Source: Candidatus Nanosynbacter sp. TM7-053 (GTDB lineage: Bacteria; Patescibacteriota; Saccharimonadia; Saccharimonadales; Saccharimonadaceae). From it: DNA of 64,000 bases. The DNA is taken from contig NZ_JAJQJX010000001.1 in NCBI RefSeq assembly GCF_022828375.1, positions 482,118 through 546,117 on the forward strand, given 5' to 3'. Position numbers and translations under genes: made by a program. Positions within the stretch are counted from its first letter, which is position 1. Each line of letters starts with the position of its first letter. This document shows positions 17,563 through 25,411 of this stretch, in pieces. The notes under the pieces were generated by a model. It had not been told where the DNA came from and did no database searches. It worked only from the letters and a program-made list of their open reading frames with translations.

Positions 17563-19331
17563 ACGAAGGTTTGGCAGATGGAGCGGGCGATTTTAATGTT
17601 TTCTCGGCGTTGAATGGCGATGTTAATTTTCAGGATCTATCTTCAGAAATTGATGATGATGCGACTGAATTAAATTTGGTAGAAGCGGTTGCTAGCGGTG
17701 AGAAAATTGATACGTCATTTGCCGAAGAAAATGAAGCGGAAGTAGCAGAGGAATGTTTGAATGACGAAAGACGATCGGAAATTTGCCAAAACGTAGCCAG
17801 CGCAGCATGCGCCAGTTGCGCTGCGGCGGGAACTTGCTCAATACTAAGAATGCGAAATTTTGCTGAAGAGAATTTACAGCCGGCAGCAGAAGAGCCGAAG
17901 AGTTATTTGTCTGCCTTAATGGACGATGGTTGTGATGTTGTTGTTGCTGGATATGTCAGTGCTGATAACGAAGAGAAGCCGCCCGAGTCGATTGAAAAAG
18001 ATAGTCCACCGGAAAATGAAAAACCTGAATCCGTATCAGAAAAACCTGCGGTTAAGTCGGAAGTGAGCGATGATGATGCGTCGATGCGCGTGTCGGCGGA
18101 AAATAATGAGGCGAACAAGCCGACGGATGATGATGAATGTTTGAATAGTGAGAGTGTGTCGTCGGAAAATATTCCAAGCGCGAAAATAATCAAAGAAAAT
18201 ATTCAGCCGAGAATTAACGAAGAGTCGGGCGAGACTGAGGCGGCTAGTCAAATTAACTCGATGGACTCGGAAGACGTTGATGAAAAAGTAGACATTCATA
18301 AAGAAGATATGTCTTCTGAGAATCAAGCTCCGGCTGTTGATAAAGAGGATGAATTGCCGAGAGAATTACCTATAAAGAAAGATAACTATATAGGGGATGA
18401 AAATAATATAAACTCTGCACTGTTTTTGGAAGATTCTACTTCAAAGGAAGGTTTGGCTGAGAAAGTTATTCATAATGAGACAAACTCCTCGCCTGTGCGT
18501 GATTTTGTTCAAGTCAATAATGAAATTGATGTGGTGATGAAAGATGACAATAATAATGCGCCAGCTGAGACAGAGTTTAACGATGAGGCTGTGCGTAAAA
18601 GAATTGAATCTGTTGAATTGACAGAAAATAAGAAGGATTTGCCAATTTTACCGCAATGTGATTTTGGAAAGCATAAAGTATGTTTCGAAGATTCAGAGAA
18701 TATTGCTGTGGATGAAGATTTTGACAATTGTACGGTCGTGAATGAAACAGATAATATGGCGGATGATTTGGGTGATTGCGCAGAGTTGGGCGAAGAAGTT
18801 ACGCGTGAATCGGAAGAATTGCCGACCAATAGACCTGAAATAATGGGACAATTTACTCCCGATTTGAAATTAGCCGATGATGTAATTGATCGGAATAATA
18901 TCGTCGATAAGGTTGTGAAAAAACTCGCGAAAAAAGCTGAATTGGCTGAAGAATGTAGGGGATTGGTTACTACGGATGATTGCGATGAGGCAAAATGCTC
19001 TGTAAAAATTGAAGAATCGAGCGATTATTGTGATGATACCGATAATATTTTGAACAGGGAATTAAATATTCCAGTTCTTCAAGAAATTCCTGTTTCGTCA
19101 GATAATTCATCGGAGGAAAAAGTTAATTATAATTGTGGCGAAGATGATGCGAATAATACAAATATATCCGGCGTTTATTCGGGGATTTGGGCTGATGACA
19201 GTCCGTTGAATCCGGAAGATGATACGACTTCGAATAGCTATGGCGTCAATATGTTTTTACCTTTAGCGGAATTGCTAGGTTTTTTGGCTATTAAGATCTC
19301 TTCGATAAAACAGGAAATAATCATAAGATAA
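17559..19331 (+). CDS. Large acidic, Cys-containing protein of unknown function in the nrd operon
   Basis: 590 residues, translationally coupled (ATGA) to the flavin reductase. About a quarter of the chain is Asp/Glu and long stretches look disordered. Residues about 75-90 hold C-x7-C-x2-C-x5-C (from CQNVASAAC to CAAAGTC), which could bind a metal or Fe-S cluster; further Cys pairs occur later (for example QCDFGKHKVCF and CRGLVTTDDCDEAKC). It ends with a hydrophobic segment (FLPLAELLGFLAIKI). No family recognised. Its position suggests an electron-transfer or assembly role for anaerobic nucleotide reduction. The 3' end may have been altered by the RT insertion downstream. Confidence 0.7.
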   Translation: MNEGLADGAGDFNVFSALNGDVNFQDLSSEIDDDATELNLVEAVASGEKIDTSFAEENEAEVAEECLNDERRSEICQNVASAACASCAAAGTCSILRMRNFAEENLQPAAEEPKSYLSALMDDGCDVVVAGYVSADNEEKPPESIEKDSPPENEKPESVSEKPAVKSEVSDDDASMRVSAENNEANKPTDDDECLNSESVSSENIPSAKIIKENIQPRINEESGETEAASQINSMDSEDVDEKVDIHKEDMSSENQAPAVDKEDELPRELPIKKDNYIGDENNINSALFLEDSTSKEGLAEKVIHNETNSSPVRDFVQVNNEIDVVMKDDNNNAPAETEFNDEAVRKRIESVELTENKKDLPILPQCDFGKHKVCFEDSENIAVDEDFDNCTVVNETDNMADDLGDCAELGEEVTRESEELPTNRPEIMGQFTPDLKLADDVIDRNNIVDKVVKKLAKKAELAEECRGLVTTDDCDEAKCSVKIEESSDYCDDTDNILNRELNIPVLQEIPVSSDNSSEEKVNYNCGEDDANNTNISGVYSGIWADDSPLNPEDDTTSNSYGVNMFLPLAELLGFLAIKISSIKQEIIIR

Positions 19332-19357
19332 GAATGGGACATAGTATAATGTTTAAT

Positions 19358-19396
19358 ATGACAACAGGTGATACTATTTGGAAGATTGCGAAATAA
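19358..19396 (+). CDS. 12-codon leader ORF coupled to the reverse transcriptase gene
   Basis: MTTGDTIWKIAK. TATAAT at 19344-19349 lies 8 nt before its ATG, so it would be the first codon of a leaderless mRNA. Its stop TAA shares its last A with the RT start (TAATG, 19394-19398). The RT start has no convincing Shine-Dalgarno, so termination-reinitiation from this mini-ORF is a plausible way to translate the RT. Inference from sequence only. Confidence 0.45.
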   Translation: MTTGDTIWKIAK

Positions 19397-20964
19397 TGGG
19401 TAAGCTTATCTTAGAATTAGAGCATTCTGAAGCTAGAGATTTATTATTACGACCTAATTCATATTGCAATTTTGGTTTGCCTACTTATTTTAATATGCAA
19501 AATCTATTAGACTGTGCTGATAACATAGTGCAAAAAGGAAACTATAGGAATAGTAGTAAGAATGCAAAAGGTCCAGGTGCTTTTGAGGGTGTGAATTATA
19601 CGTTACTCGCTAACAAGGATGGTGCATACACATGGAGACCATACGAACTTGTTCACCCGATTCTTTATGTTGAGCTAGTGAATTTACTTACAGAGAAAGA
19701 GAATTGGACTTTTATTAAGAAGCGCTTCGAAAGGATGCGAAGCAATAATAAGATTATTGCGATAAACATTCCACAAAAACCTGACGAGAGTAAAGGAAAT
19801 ACAGAAAAAGAAGAGAATATAAATCGTTGGTGGAGCGAGATGGAACAGGCGTCAATCAAATTATCGCTAGAATTCAAGTATCTTACTACTACAGACATCA
19901 CAGATTGTTACGGGTCTCTGTATACACATTCAGTTGCATGGGCGCTTCATGATAAAAAAATAGCGAAAGGTAACCACAGAGGGCTAGATAGAAAAGGCGG
20001 GCTGCTAGGAAATAGTATCGACAATTGTTTGCAAGATATGCATAACAGACAGACAAACGGCATACCTCAAGGCAACATGGTGTCTGATTTAATTGCGGAA
20101 ATGGTCCTTGGCTTCGCAGATATGTTGTTAAGCGAGCAGCTGAGAAAAGCGAAGATTAAAGAATATAAGATACTTAGATATCGGGACGACTATAGAATTT
20201 TCACAAATAGTCGTCAAGATGCTGAAAAAATTCTTCTAGAGTTGAGTGGTATATTAGCGGAATTAAATTTCAAATTGAATCCAAACAAGACGGTGGTCGC
20301 GGATAATGTTATTGACACTTCGGTTAAGGCTGATAAGATTAGCCTGATTTTATCTAATTATGGAGATAATAATCTTGGACTACAGCATCAGTTACTTTAT
20401 ATAAGGAACTTCTCAAAAATACATAAAAATTCGGGAAGCGTAAATAGGTTGCTTGGGGATTTTCGAAAGCGTATAGAAGCTCTTAAGAGTAAGCCCTTTC
20501 AGAGCGATGCGATGATTGCTACCGTAGTGGATATAATGCTTAATAATCCTCGGACATATGCAACTGGCGCTTCTGTGATATCAAAGTTGATATCGTTTGA
20601 GGCGGAAAAGGAACGAGGGGATATACACCAAAAAATTATACGTAAGTTTTCCGATGTTCCAAATGTGGGGTACTTAGATATATGGCTACAACGTATTAGT
20701 ATTAAATTAGACAGAAATAGAAAATTTAACGAACCTTTGTGTAGACTTGTGTCACGCAACTCAATTATTTCTATATTATACGGATGTCCTGTAATTGCAG
20801 ATGGAATGGTGTTTGGTGTTTGGAATTCTTCATGGTTGCAACTATCGTCATTCAGAGAGCTGTCTAAAGTTGGTTTTATAGACGAGACGGTTATTACCGA
20901 TCTGGACGACATTATGTCACTTGATGAGACAGAAATATATATAATGGACAAATATGATGAGTAA
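19396..20964 (+). CDS. Reverse transcriptase of the UG/Abi (DRT-like) group
   Basis: 522 residues. RT motifs: TTDITDCYGS (motif A, D167/D170), NGIPQGNMVSD (motif B, 222-231), RYRDDYRIF (motif C, YRDD 262-265). The N-terminal WRPYELVHP (80-88) recalls the WRP...HP element of abortive-infection/unknown-group RTs. The C-terminal 220 or so residues are helical, with no maturase, endonuclease or integrase domain, so it is not a group II intron RT. No retron-like ncRNA fits in the short flanks. Such RTs are mostly phage-defence proteins; the exact type is undetermined. Codon use (AGA, ATA) is foreign to its neighbours. The ATG at 19396 is preferred to the TTG at 19378. Confidence 0.85.
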   Translation: MGKLILELEHSEARDLLLRPNSYCNFGLPTYFNMQNLLDCADNIVQKGNYRNSSKNAKGPGAFEGVNYTLLANKDGAYTWRPYELVHPILYVELVNLLTEKENWTFIKKRFERMRSNNKIIAINIPQKPDESKGNTEKEENINRWWSEMEQASIKLSLEFKYLTTTDITDCYGSLYTHSVAWALHDKKIAKGNHRGLDRKGGLLGNSIDNCLQDMHNRQTNGIPQGNMVSDLIAEMVLGFADMLLSEQLRKAKIKEYKILRYRDDYRIFTNSRQDAEKILLELSGILAELNFKLNPNKTVVADNVIDTSVKADKISLILSNYGDNNLGLQHQLLYIRNFSKIHKNSGSVNRLLGDFRKRIEALKSKPFQSDAMIATVVDIMLNNPRTYATGASVISKLISFEAEKERGDIHQKIIRKFSDVPNVGYLDIWLQRISIKLDRNRKFNEPLCRLVSRNSIISILYGCPVIADGMVFGVWNSSWLQLSSFRELSKVGFIDETVITDLDDIMSLDETEIYIMDKYDE

Positions 20965-21013
20965 AGTTGCGCGAGAAATCTTGCCACGGGAATTGGAAGT
21001 GATAGATTTTTAA
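20957..21013 (+). pseudogene. 18-codon fragment, possibly the displaced 3' end of the interrupted gene
   Basis: MSKVAREILPRELEVIDF then TAA, overlapping the RT stop in another frame. Its codons look like the host genes rather than the RT. It may be the original C-terminus of the acidic protein or of a lost gene, cut off when the RT cassette arrived. Could also be chance. Confidence 0.3.
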
Positions 21014-21019
21014 GATTTT

Positions 21020-21241
21020 ATGAAAATCTCCGTACACATTAAACCAAACTCTCGCCATCGTGAGGAAGTTGTGAAAAATGACGACGACACATTGACGGTT
21101 TATGTCAAAGACCCAGCAATTGAAGGTCGAGCCAACGCGGCGGCTATTAAATTATTGGCAAAACATTTTAAGGTTGCGTCTTCCGAAGTTAAATTAGTGC
21201 GCGGTGCAACTTCAAAATATAAGATATTTGAGATTGATTAA
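21020..21241 (+). CDS. DUF167 / YggU-family protein
   Basis: 73 residues, the complete length of the UPF0235 family: KISVHIKPNSRHREEV at the start, VKDPAIEGRANAAAIKLLAKHF (quoted here only in part: EGRANAAAIKLLA) in the middle, and VKLVRGATSKYKIFEI at the end. Conserved small alpha/beta protein of unknown biochemical role. Tail-to-tail with the deacetylase gene, 2 bp apart. Confidence 0.9.
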   Translation: MKISVHIKPNSRHREEVVKNDDDTLTVYVKDPAIEGRANAAAIKLLAKHFKVASSEVKLVRGATSKYKIFEID

Positions 21242-21243
21242 GT

Positions 21244-22680
21244 TTACGGATAAACGGCGCCCGGTGTCATATCACCGATTAAATTTTGTACCGTTACGAA
21301 TGAATATCCTTGTTGTTTGAGTGAGCTAAGGATACAAGGAACAGCATTCACGGATGTCTGATGAATATCGTGCATTAAAATCACAGCTCCGTTGCGAGCG
21401 CCAGCGACAGCCCTTGAACAGACGATTTCGCTATTACGATCAGCCCAGTCGCGCGTATCGACAGACCAAACAACTGCCGACATTCCACGTTGACGGAATT
21501 GATCCAAAACTGCTCGATTAAACGCGCCGTATGGTGGACGTATGATGTTGGGTTTGGTGCCGACGGCTTGTTTTATGACGTTATTTGTCTGGTCAATTTC
21601 ACTAGCGAGTTGCTCTGCTGAAACCTTATTTAACTCTGGATGCGACCAAGAATGATTGCCTAATTGATGTCCGCGCGACTGCATACGGCGTAATGTGTTG
21701 GCGCGTGCTGAAACTTTGCTGCCGATTAGGAAAAATGTCGCCTTGGCGTCGTACCTATCCAATATGTCCAACAGTTTTTCGGTGTATGGTCCAGGTCCGT
21801 CGTCAAAAGTTAGAGCAATTGTTTTATTTGCGACGATAGGCGTTGGAGTTGCGGGCGCTGGTTTTGGTTTTTCTGCAGGTTTGGGGATGTTGGCGAATTT
21901 TCTCGCCGTTGGGTTTTGCAGATGTTTAGAGACGGAGGAGATTGGCACGGTAATTGTCAATTCTCCATATGATGATGGCAGTAGCGACGCCTGACCGAGT
22001 GGCCAAGCCAATGAATTGCCGTTATTGGTGATGATGAAATTAGACAAAGCCTCTTTATTTATAATTTCATTCAGGTCAATTTCTGGCTGTTGGCGTTGCT
22101 TGATGATTTGAGAAATATTATCTTTGGCAGCGGATATAATTGCTTCGGCAGCCTCATCAGACTGTTCTGTAAAATCAGCTAAGCCGACAATTTCGCCAGA
22201 TTTTTTGTCGAAAGTCCAAAATTGCGTCATTGATGCTGGATGCGCGCCGTTCATATCCTGCTTAATATTGACGACAATCGACAACGCTTCTGAAGTGTTG
22301 TGCGTGACTTGATAGCTAATCGTTTCGGTCATTGGCTTATCAAAAACCGTCGCCAGTAAAACCGTATTTTGAAAATCGCGATCAATTTTATCAATCGACT
22401 CGCTAATTAAGCGATTAATCTTTTCATTTTCTGTGATCGGATATTCAATTGAAACTTTTTCCCGTTTGTTATCTCTGGTGACAAATTTTGAGCGAATGCC
22501 AGAATATTTCGAATCGGCAAAATAATACTTTTCATCAGATGGTGCAGTCGTTTGTCGCGAGTGTGATTGATTGAGGAAATATATCCCAAATAGCCCTGCT
22601 GAAAATAGCAATATCAAAAACGGTATGATAATAAATAGTTTTTTCGATTTTGGTTTTGCTTTTTTTCTCTGAATGCGCAT
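21244..22680 (-). CDS. Membrane-anchored polysaccharide deacetylase, PdaC-like
   Basis: 478 residues: basic N-terminus, membrane anchor (about 16-36), a DUF4163/DUF3298 (RsiV-like) domain (about 70-245), a Pro/Lys linker, and a NodB/CE4 domain (about 280-475) with TFDDGPGPYT, HSWSHPEL, RPPYGAFN, DTRDWADR and ILMHDIH, i.e. the metal ligands and catalytic base. The same order occurs in Bacillus PdaC, which deacetylates peptidoglycan amino sugars. Likely trims the cell's own or host wall glycans outside the membrane. A TATACT box 6 nt before the ATG indicates a leaderless transcript. Confidence 0.93.
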   Translation of the reverse strand: MRIQRKKAKPKSKKLFIIIPFLILLFSAGLFGIYFLNQSHSRQTTAPSDEKYYFADSKYSGIRSKFVTRDNKREKVSIEYPITENEKINRLISESIDKIDRDFQNTVLLATVFDKPMTETISYQVTHNTSEALSIVVNIKQDMNGAHPASMTQFWTFDKKSGEIVGLADFTEQSDEAAEAIISAAKDNISQIIKQRQQPEIDLNEIINKEALSNFIITNNGNSLAWPLGQASLLPSSYGELTITVPISSVSKHLQNPTARKFANIPKPAEKPKPAPATPTPIVANKTIALTFDDGPGPYTEKLLDILDRYDAKATFFLIGSKVSARANTLRRMQSRGHQLGNHSWSHPELNKVSAEQLASEIDQTNNVIKQAVGTKPNIIRPPYGAFNRAVLDQFRQRGMSAVVWSVDTRDWADRNSEIVCSRAVAGARNGAVILMHDIHQTSVNAVPCILSSLKQQGYSFVTVQNLIGDMTPGAVYP

Positions 22681-22774
22681 ATTATAAGTATAGCACTAGT
22701 ACTTTGGTTTTGTTATTATTGACAATAAGTAGAGACTAGCTTGATCAAAATTACAACAGAGAGGAATTTACGGA

Positions 22775-23536
22775 GTGGAACTTGAGTCAATTATAAAAGT
22801 CGATAAACTCGTTAAAACTTATGATGGAAATAACGTGGTCGACGGCGTGTCGTTTGAAGTTAAAAAGGGCGAGATATTTGGGATTCTTGGTCCTAACGGC
22901 GCGGGTAAAACAACAACGCTGGAAATGTTGGAAGCGCTCAGATCAATTGATGGCGGCACGGCTACAATTGACGGCATAGATGTCGCTAAGAAACCTAAAG
23001 ATATTAAGAATATAATTGGTATTCAGCTTCAGTCGACGGCTTTTTATGACAAACTGACTTTGCGTGAACAATTGAAAATGTTTGGTAGTTTATATGGTCG
23101 GACGGTTGATACCGAGGCGCTGCTCGCTAAGGTTCAATTGACGGAAAAGGCTAAGAATTACGTCGAGCAACTTTCTGGTGGTCAAAAACAGCGTTTTGCG
23201 ATTGCCTCGACATTGGTGAATAATCCAAAAGTGTTGTTTTTGGACGAGCCGACCACAGGGCTTGATCCGCAGGCGCGCCGAAATTTGTGGGACTTGATTA
23301 AGGAAATTCGCGACGAGGGAATTACGATTCTTTTGACGACGCATTATATGGACGAGGCGGAATTATTATGTGACCGTCTGGCAATTATGGACAGCGGTAA
23401 GATTATCACAATTGATACGCCACATAATCTTATCCAGCAATTATTGGCGCGCGGTTTTAAGAAAGAGCAAGTTGTCGAGCAGGCCAACTTAGAGGATGTG
23501 TTTATTGATTTAACAGGAAAGGCAATTCGGGATTAA
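22775..23536 (+). CDS. ABC-2 type exporter ATP-binding protein
   Basis: 253 residues. Walker A GPNGAGKT, Q-loop region GIQLQSTAFY, signature LSGGQKQR, Walker B VLFLDEPTTGLD, H-loop LTTHYMDEA. Of the CcmA/DrrA-like subfamily (drug, lipid or polysaccharide export). GTG start with GAGAGG upstream; the permease gene follows by 1 bp. Substrate unknown. Confidence 0.94.
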   Translation: MELESIIKVDKLVKTYDGNNVVDGVSFEVKKGEIFGILGPNGAGKTTTLEMLEALRSIDGGTATIDGIDVAKKPKDIKNIIGIQLQSTAFYDKLTLREQLKMFGSLYGRTVDTEALLAKVQLTEKAKNYVEQLSGGQKQRFAIASTLVNNPKVLFLDEPTTGLDPQARRNLWDLIKEIRDEGITILLTTHYMDEAELLCDRLAIMDSGKIITIDTPHNLIQQLLARGFKKEQVVEQANLEDVFIDLTGKAIRD

Positions 23537-23537
23537 T

Positions 23538-24656
23538 ATGAAAAAATATTGGATTGGAATATTCGGGCAAGTTCGCGCTCAGCAAAAGCGTTTCGTCCGA
23601 GATAAAATGGCGCTATTTTTTACTTTCCTTTTTCCGCTGATTTTTCTATTAGTGTTCGGGTCGGTTTTTAGTAATGATTCGACCAGTTTTAATATTGCAA
23701 TTGTCAACAATTCACAGACGGAATTTGCCAAAAGTTTCGTTAAAAATGCCAAAGAAAATTCGAAGGATTCAATTCTCAAAATTAAAGACGTTAAAGATAT
23801 GAATGACGCGCGCGAAAAGATGAAGCGGTCGGAACTTAACGGTATTATTGAACTTCCGAGTGATTTTGGTGCGATAAAAAATAACGGCAATCATCCTATT
23901 CCAACAGGCACGATGAATGTTCTTTACGCCAAAGGTTCTGAACAAGCGGGTAATACACTAGTGGCAGTGATGAATCAAATTACCAATAACATCAATAGTC
24001 AGATGGGCCAGCCCGAAGCTCCGCTTAAAGCTGTTGGTAAAGCGGTTGGCGATGAACAATTAAAGTCGTTTGACTACATATTTACGGGGCTATTAACTTT
24101 CAGCTTGATAAGTATGGGTATTTTTGGCCTAGCTAATCAAATGCCAGCCGAAAAGAAGCGTGGCTCGTACCGACGCTTACGTGCAGCGCCGTTTACTTCT
24201 GGGCAGTTGATTATCTCTACGGCAATTCACTATACGATTATTTCCTTGCTTAGCTTGATCATGATGGTTGTCGCTGGCGCTTTGATATTTCACTTTAATA
24301 TGCGAGGCGATTGGGCGTTGTTTGTGGTTATATCTATATTATCGGCATTCATGATGGTGGGAATGGGGCTATTGATTGCTGGCTGGTCGAAAAACGAAGA
24401 TCAGTCTTCTGCATTAAGCAATTTGATTTCTTTTCCAATGATGTTTCTGTCTGGCACATTTATCCCGCTTTATCTATTTCCAGAATGGTTGCGAAGCGTT
24501 GCTCAATTTGTTCCCATAACTCCAATCACGGATGGTTTTCGACTAATTATGACCGAGCACGCAAGTTTTATGGAGGTCTTGCCACAATTTGGAATTATTG
24601 CAGCCTGGACTTTCGTAATTTACCTTGTGGCTATTAAATTATTTAGGTGGGAATAA
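23538..24656 (+). CDS. ABC-2 type exporter permease
   Basis: 372 residues. One N-terminal membrane span (LFFTFLFPLIFLLVFGSVF), a large extracytoplasmic domain (about 50-180), then five spans typical of ABC2_membrane proteins, including the MSFPMMFLSGTFIPLYLFPEW-like element (here SFPMMFLSGTFIPLYLF). Partner of the ATPase just upstream. The stop codon overlaps an AT-rich -10-like sequence for the next transcript. Confidence 0.92.
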   Translation: MKKYWIGIFGQVRAQQKRFVRDKMALFFTFLFPLIFLLVFGSVFSNDSTSFNIAIVNNSQTEFAKSFVKNAKENSKDSILKIKDVKDMNDAREKMKRSELNGIIELPSDFGAIKNNGNHPIPTGTMNVLYAKGSEQAGNTLVAVMNQITNNINSQMGQPEAPLKAVGKAVGDEQLKSFDYIFTGLLTFSLISMGIFGLANQMPAEKKRGSYRRLRAAPFTSGQLIISTAIHYTIISLLSLIMMVVAGALIFHFNMRGDWALFVVISILSAFMMVGMGLLIAGWSKNEDQSSALSNLISFPMMFLSGTFIPLYLFPEWLRSVAQFVPITPITDGFRLIMTEHASFMEVLPQFGIIAAWTFVIYLVAIKLFRWE

Positions 24657-24666
24657 TATAATATCA

Positions 24667-24808
24667 ATGAAAATAGCCCGCCGAACGAGCTCAAGCTGAA
24701 TGCGGATCTTTCAATCCGAGAAACAAGTAACTGCCTCCATATACAGTAGTTCCTCTCAAGCCTACTCAAAGAGAAGGTGATTTTCACCCTCTGCAGCTCT
24801 GAGTAAAA
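24667..24808 (+). ncRNA. Structured RNA candidate
   Basis: Right after the permease, TAATAT/TATAAT (24654-24662) precedes a 140-nt non-coding stretch with nested complementarity: CTCAAGCTG (24690-24698) with CAGCTCTGAG (24794-24803) as a closing helix, and inside it CGGAT/ATCCG (24703-24718), ACTG/CAGT (24730-24747), CCTCTC/GAGAAGG (24752-24777) and GGTGA/TCACC (24776-24788). It does not show SRP, tmRNA, RNase P or T-box signatures. The minus strand could equally be the transcribed one. No function assigned. Confidence 0.3.
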
Positions 24809-24828
24809 GCTATATATTGTTATATAGC
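24809..24828 (-). terminator. Intrinsic terminator of the transglutaminase-like gene
   Basis: GCTATATA, loop TTGT, TATATAGC: perfect 8-bp stem, followed on the minus strand by TTTTAC. Confidence 0.6.
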
Positions 24829-24846
24829 ACACTAAAATAAAAAATA

Positions 24847-25341
24847 TCAACTTACTCGTATGGTTGCTAACCATATGTCGATTGCAGTATAAAAACTCTC
24901 GGGGTTACTTCGAAATATCTTACGTCGTAGTTGTGATAAAATACGCTCATGTAAGGAATGTGGCCGGTAGACGCGCAGGCATCGCAGTGGTACCATGGTT
25001 GTTGTGCTTGACTTGCCATCCCAGCAAGCCATAGGTAACGTTGGTGTAAGCCCAATATCTATTGATGGGTCGACATCGTACGCAAATTCATCAATAAACA
25101 CGCGTAGTATCACATGCCTCTCATATTGTTGGCGGCGAATTTTGAGGATGTGTTCGGGGATCTGCAGGTCTTGCCAGTCAAAAACACCAATTAGCAATTG
25201 ACTGGTAATGCCGATGTGCTGCAGTTCTTGTTTCAGGAGTACGCATTTTTGGTAACACGACCACACTTCATTACTGCCACTTGTTCCGTAGGGTAAGTCG
25301 CGAATCTTTTCAAATACTTTAATTGCTTTTTTGACTCTCAT
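24847..25341 (-). CDS. Transglutaminase-like cysteine-protease-fold protein (hypothetical)
   Basis: 164 residues. EVWSCYQKCVLLKQEL followed some 45 residues later by HVILRVFIDEFAYDVDPSID gives a Cys ... His ... Asp order like the transglutaminase/NAT core, so a small papain-like fold is likely; the family is otherwise unrecognised. It diverges from lysS across a 70-bp gap and its base composition (GC-richer) matches lysS rather than the surrounding genes, so the two may have been acquired together. Confidence 0.6.
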   Translation of the reverse strand: MRVKKAIKVFEKIRDLPYGTSGSNEVWSCYQKCVLLKQELQHIGITSQLLIGVFDWQDLQIPEHILKIRRQQYERHVILRVFIDEFAYDVDPSIDIGLTPTLPMACWDGKSSTTTMVPLRCLRVYRPHSLHERILSQLRRKIFRSNPESFYTAIDIWLATIRVS

Positions 25342-25411
25342 GATAGGTAGAAAATGGGACTATGTCTATGATATTACCGGAATGATTGCTCACTAGTGTA
25401 TAATATAGCAC

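Noticed and set aside
18036..18326. Minus-strand frame inside the acidic protein gene
   Set aside because: Arg/Phe-rich shadow caused by GAA/GAT-rich coding on the other strand.
19378..19395. TTG start for the reverse transcriptase
   Set aside because: No ribosome site; the ATG at 19396 is coupled to the leader ORF and all RT motifs lie far downstream.
19396..20964. Group II intron or retron RT
   Set aside because: No maturase/endonuclease domain, no intron RNA motifs, no msr-msd sized ncRNA in the flanks.
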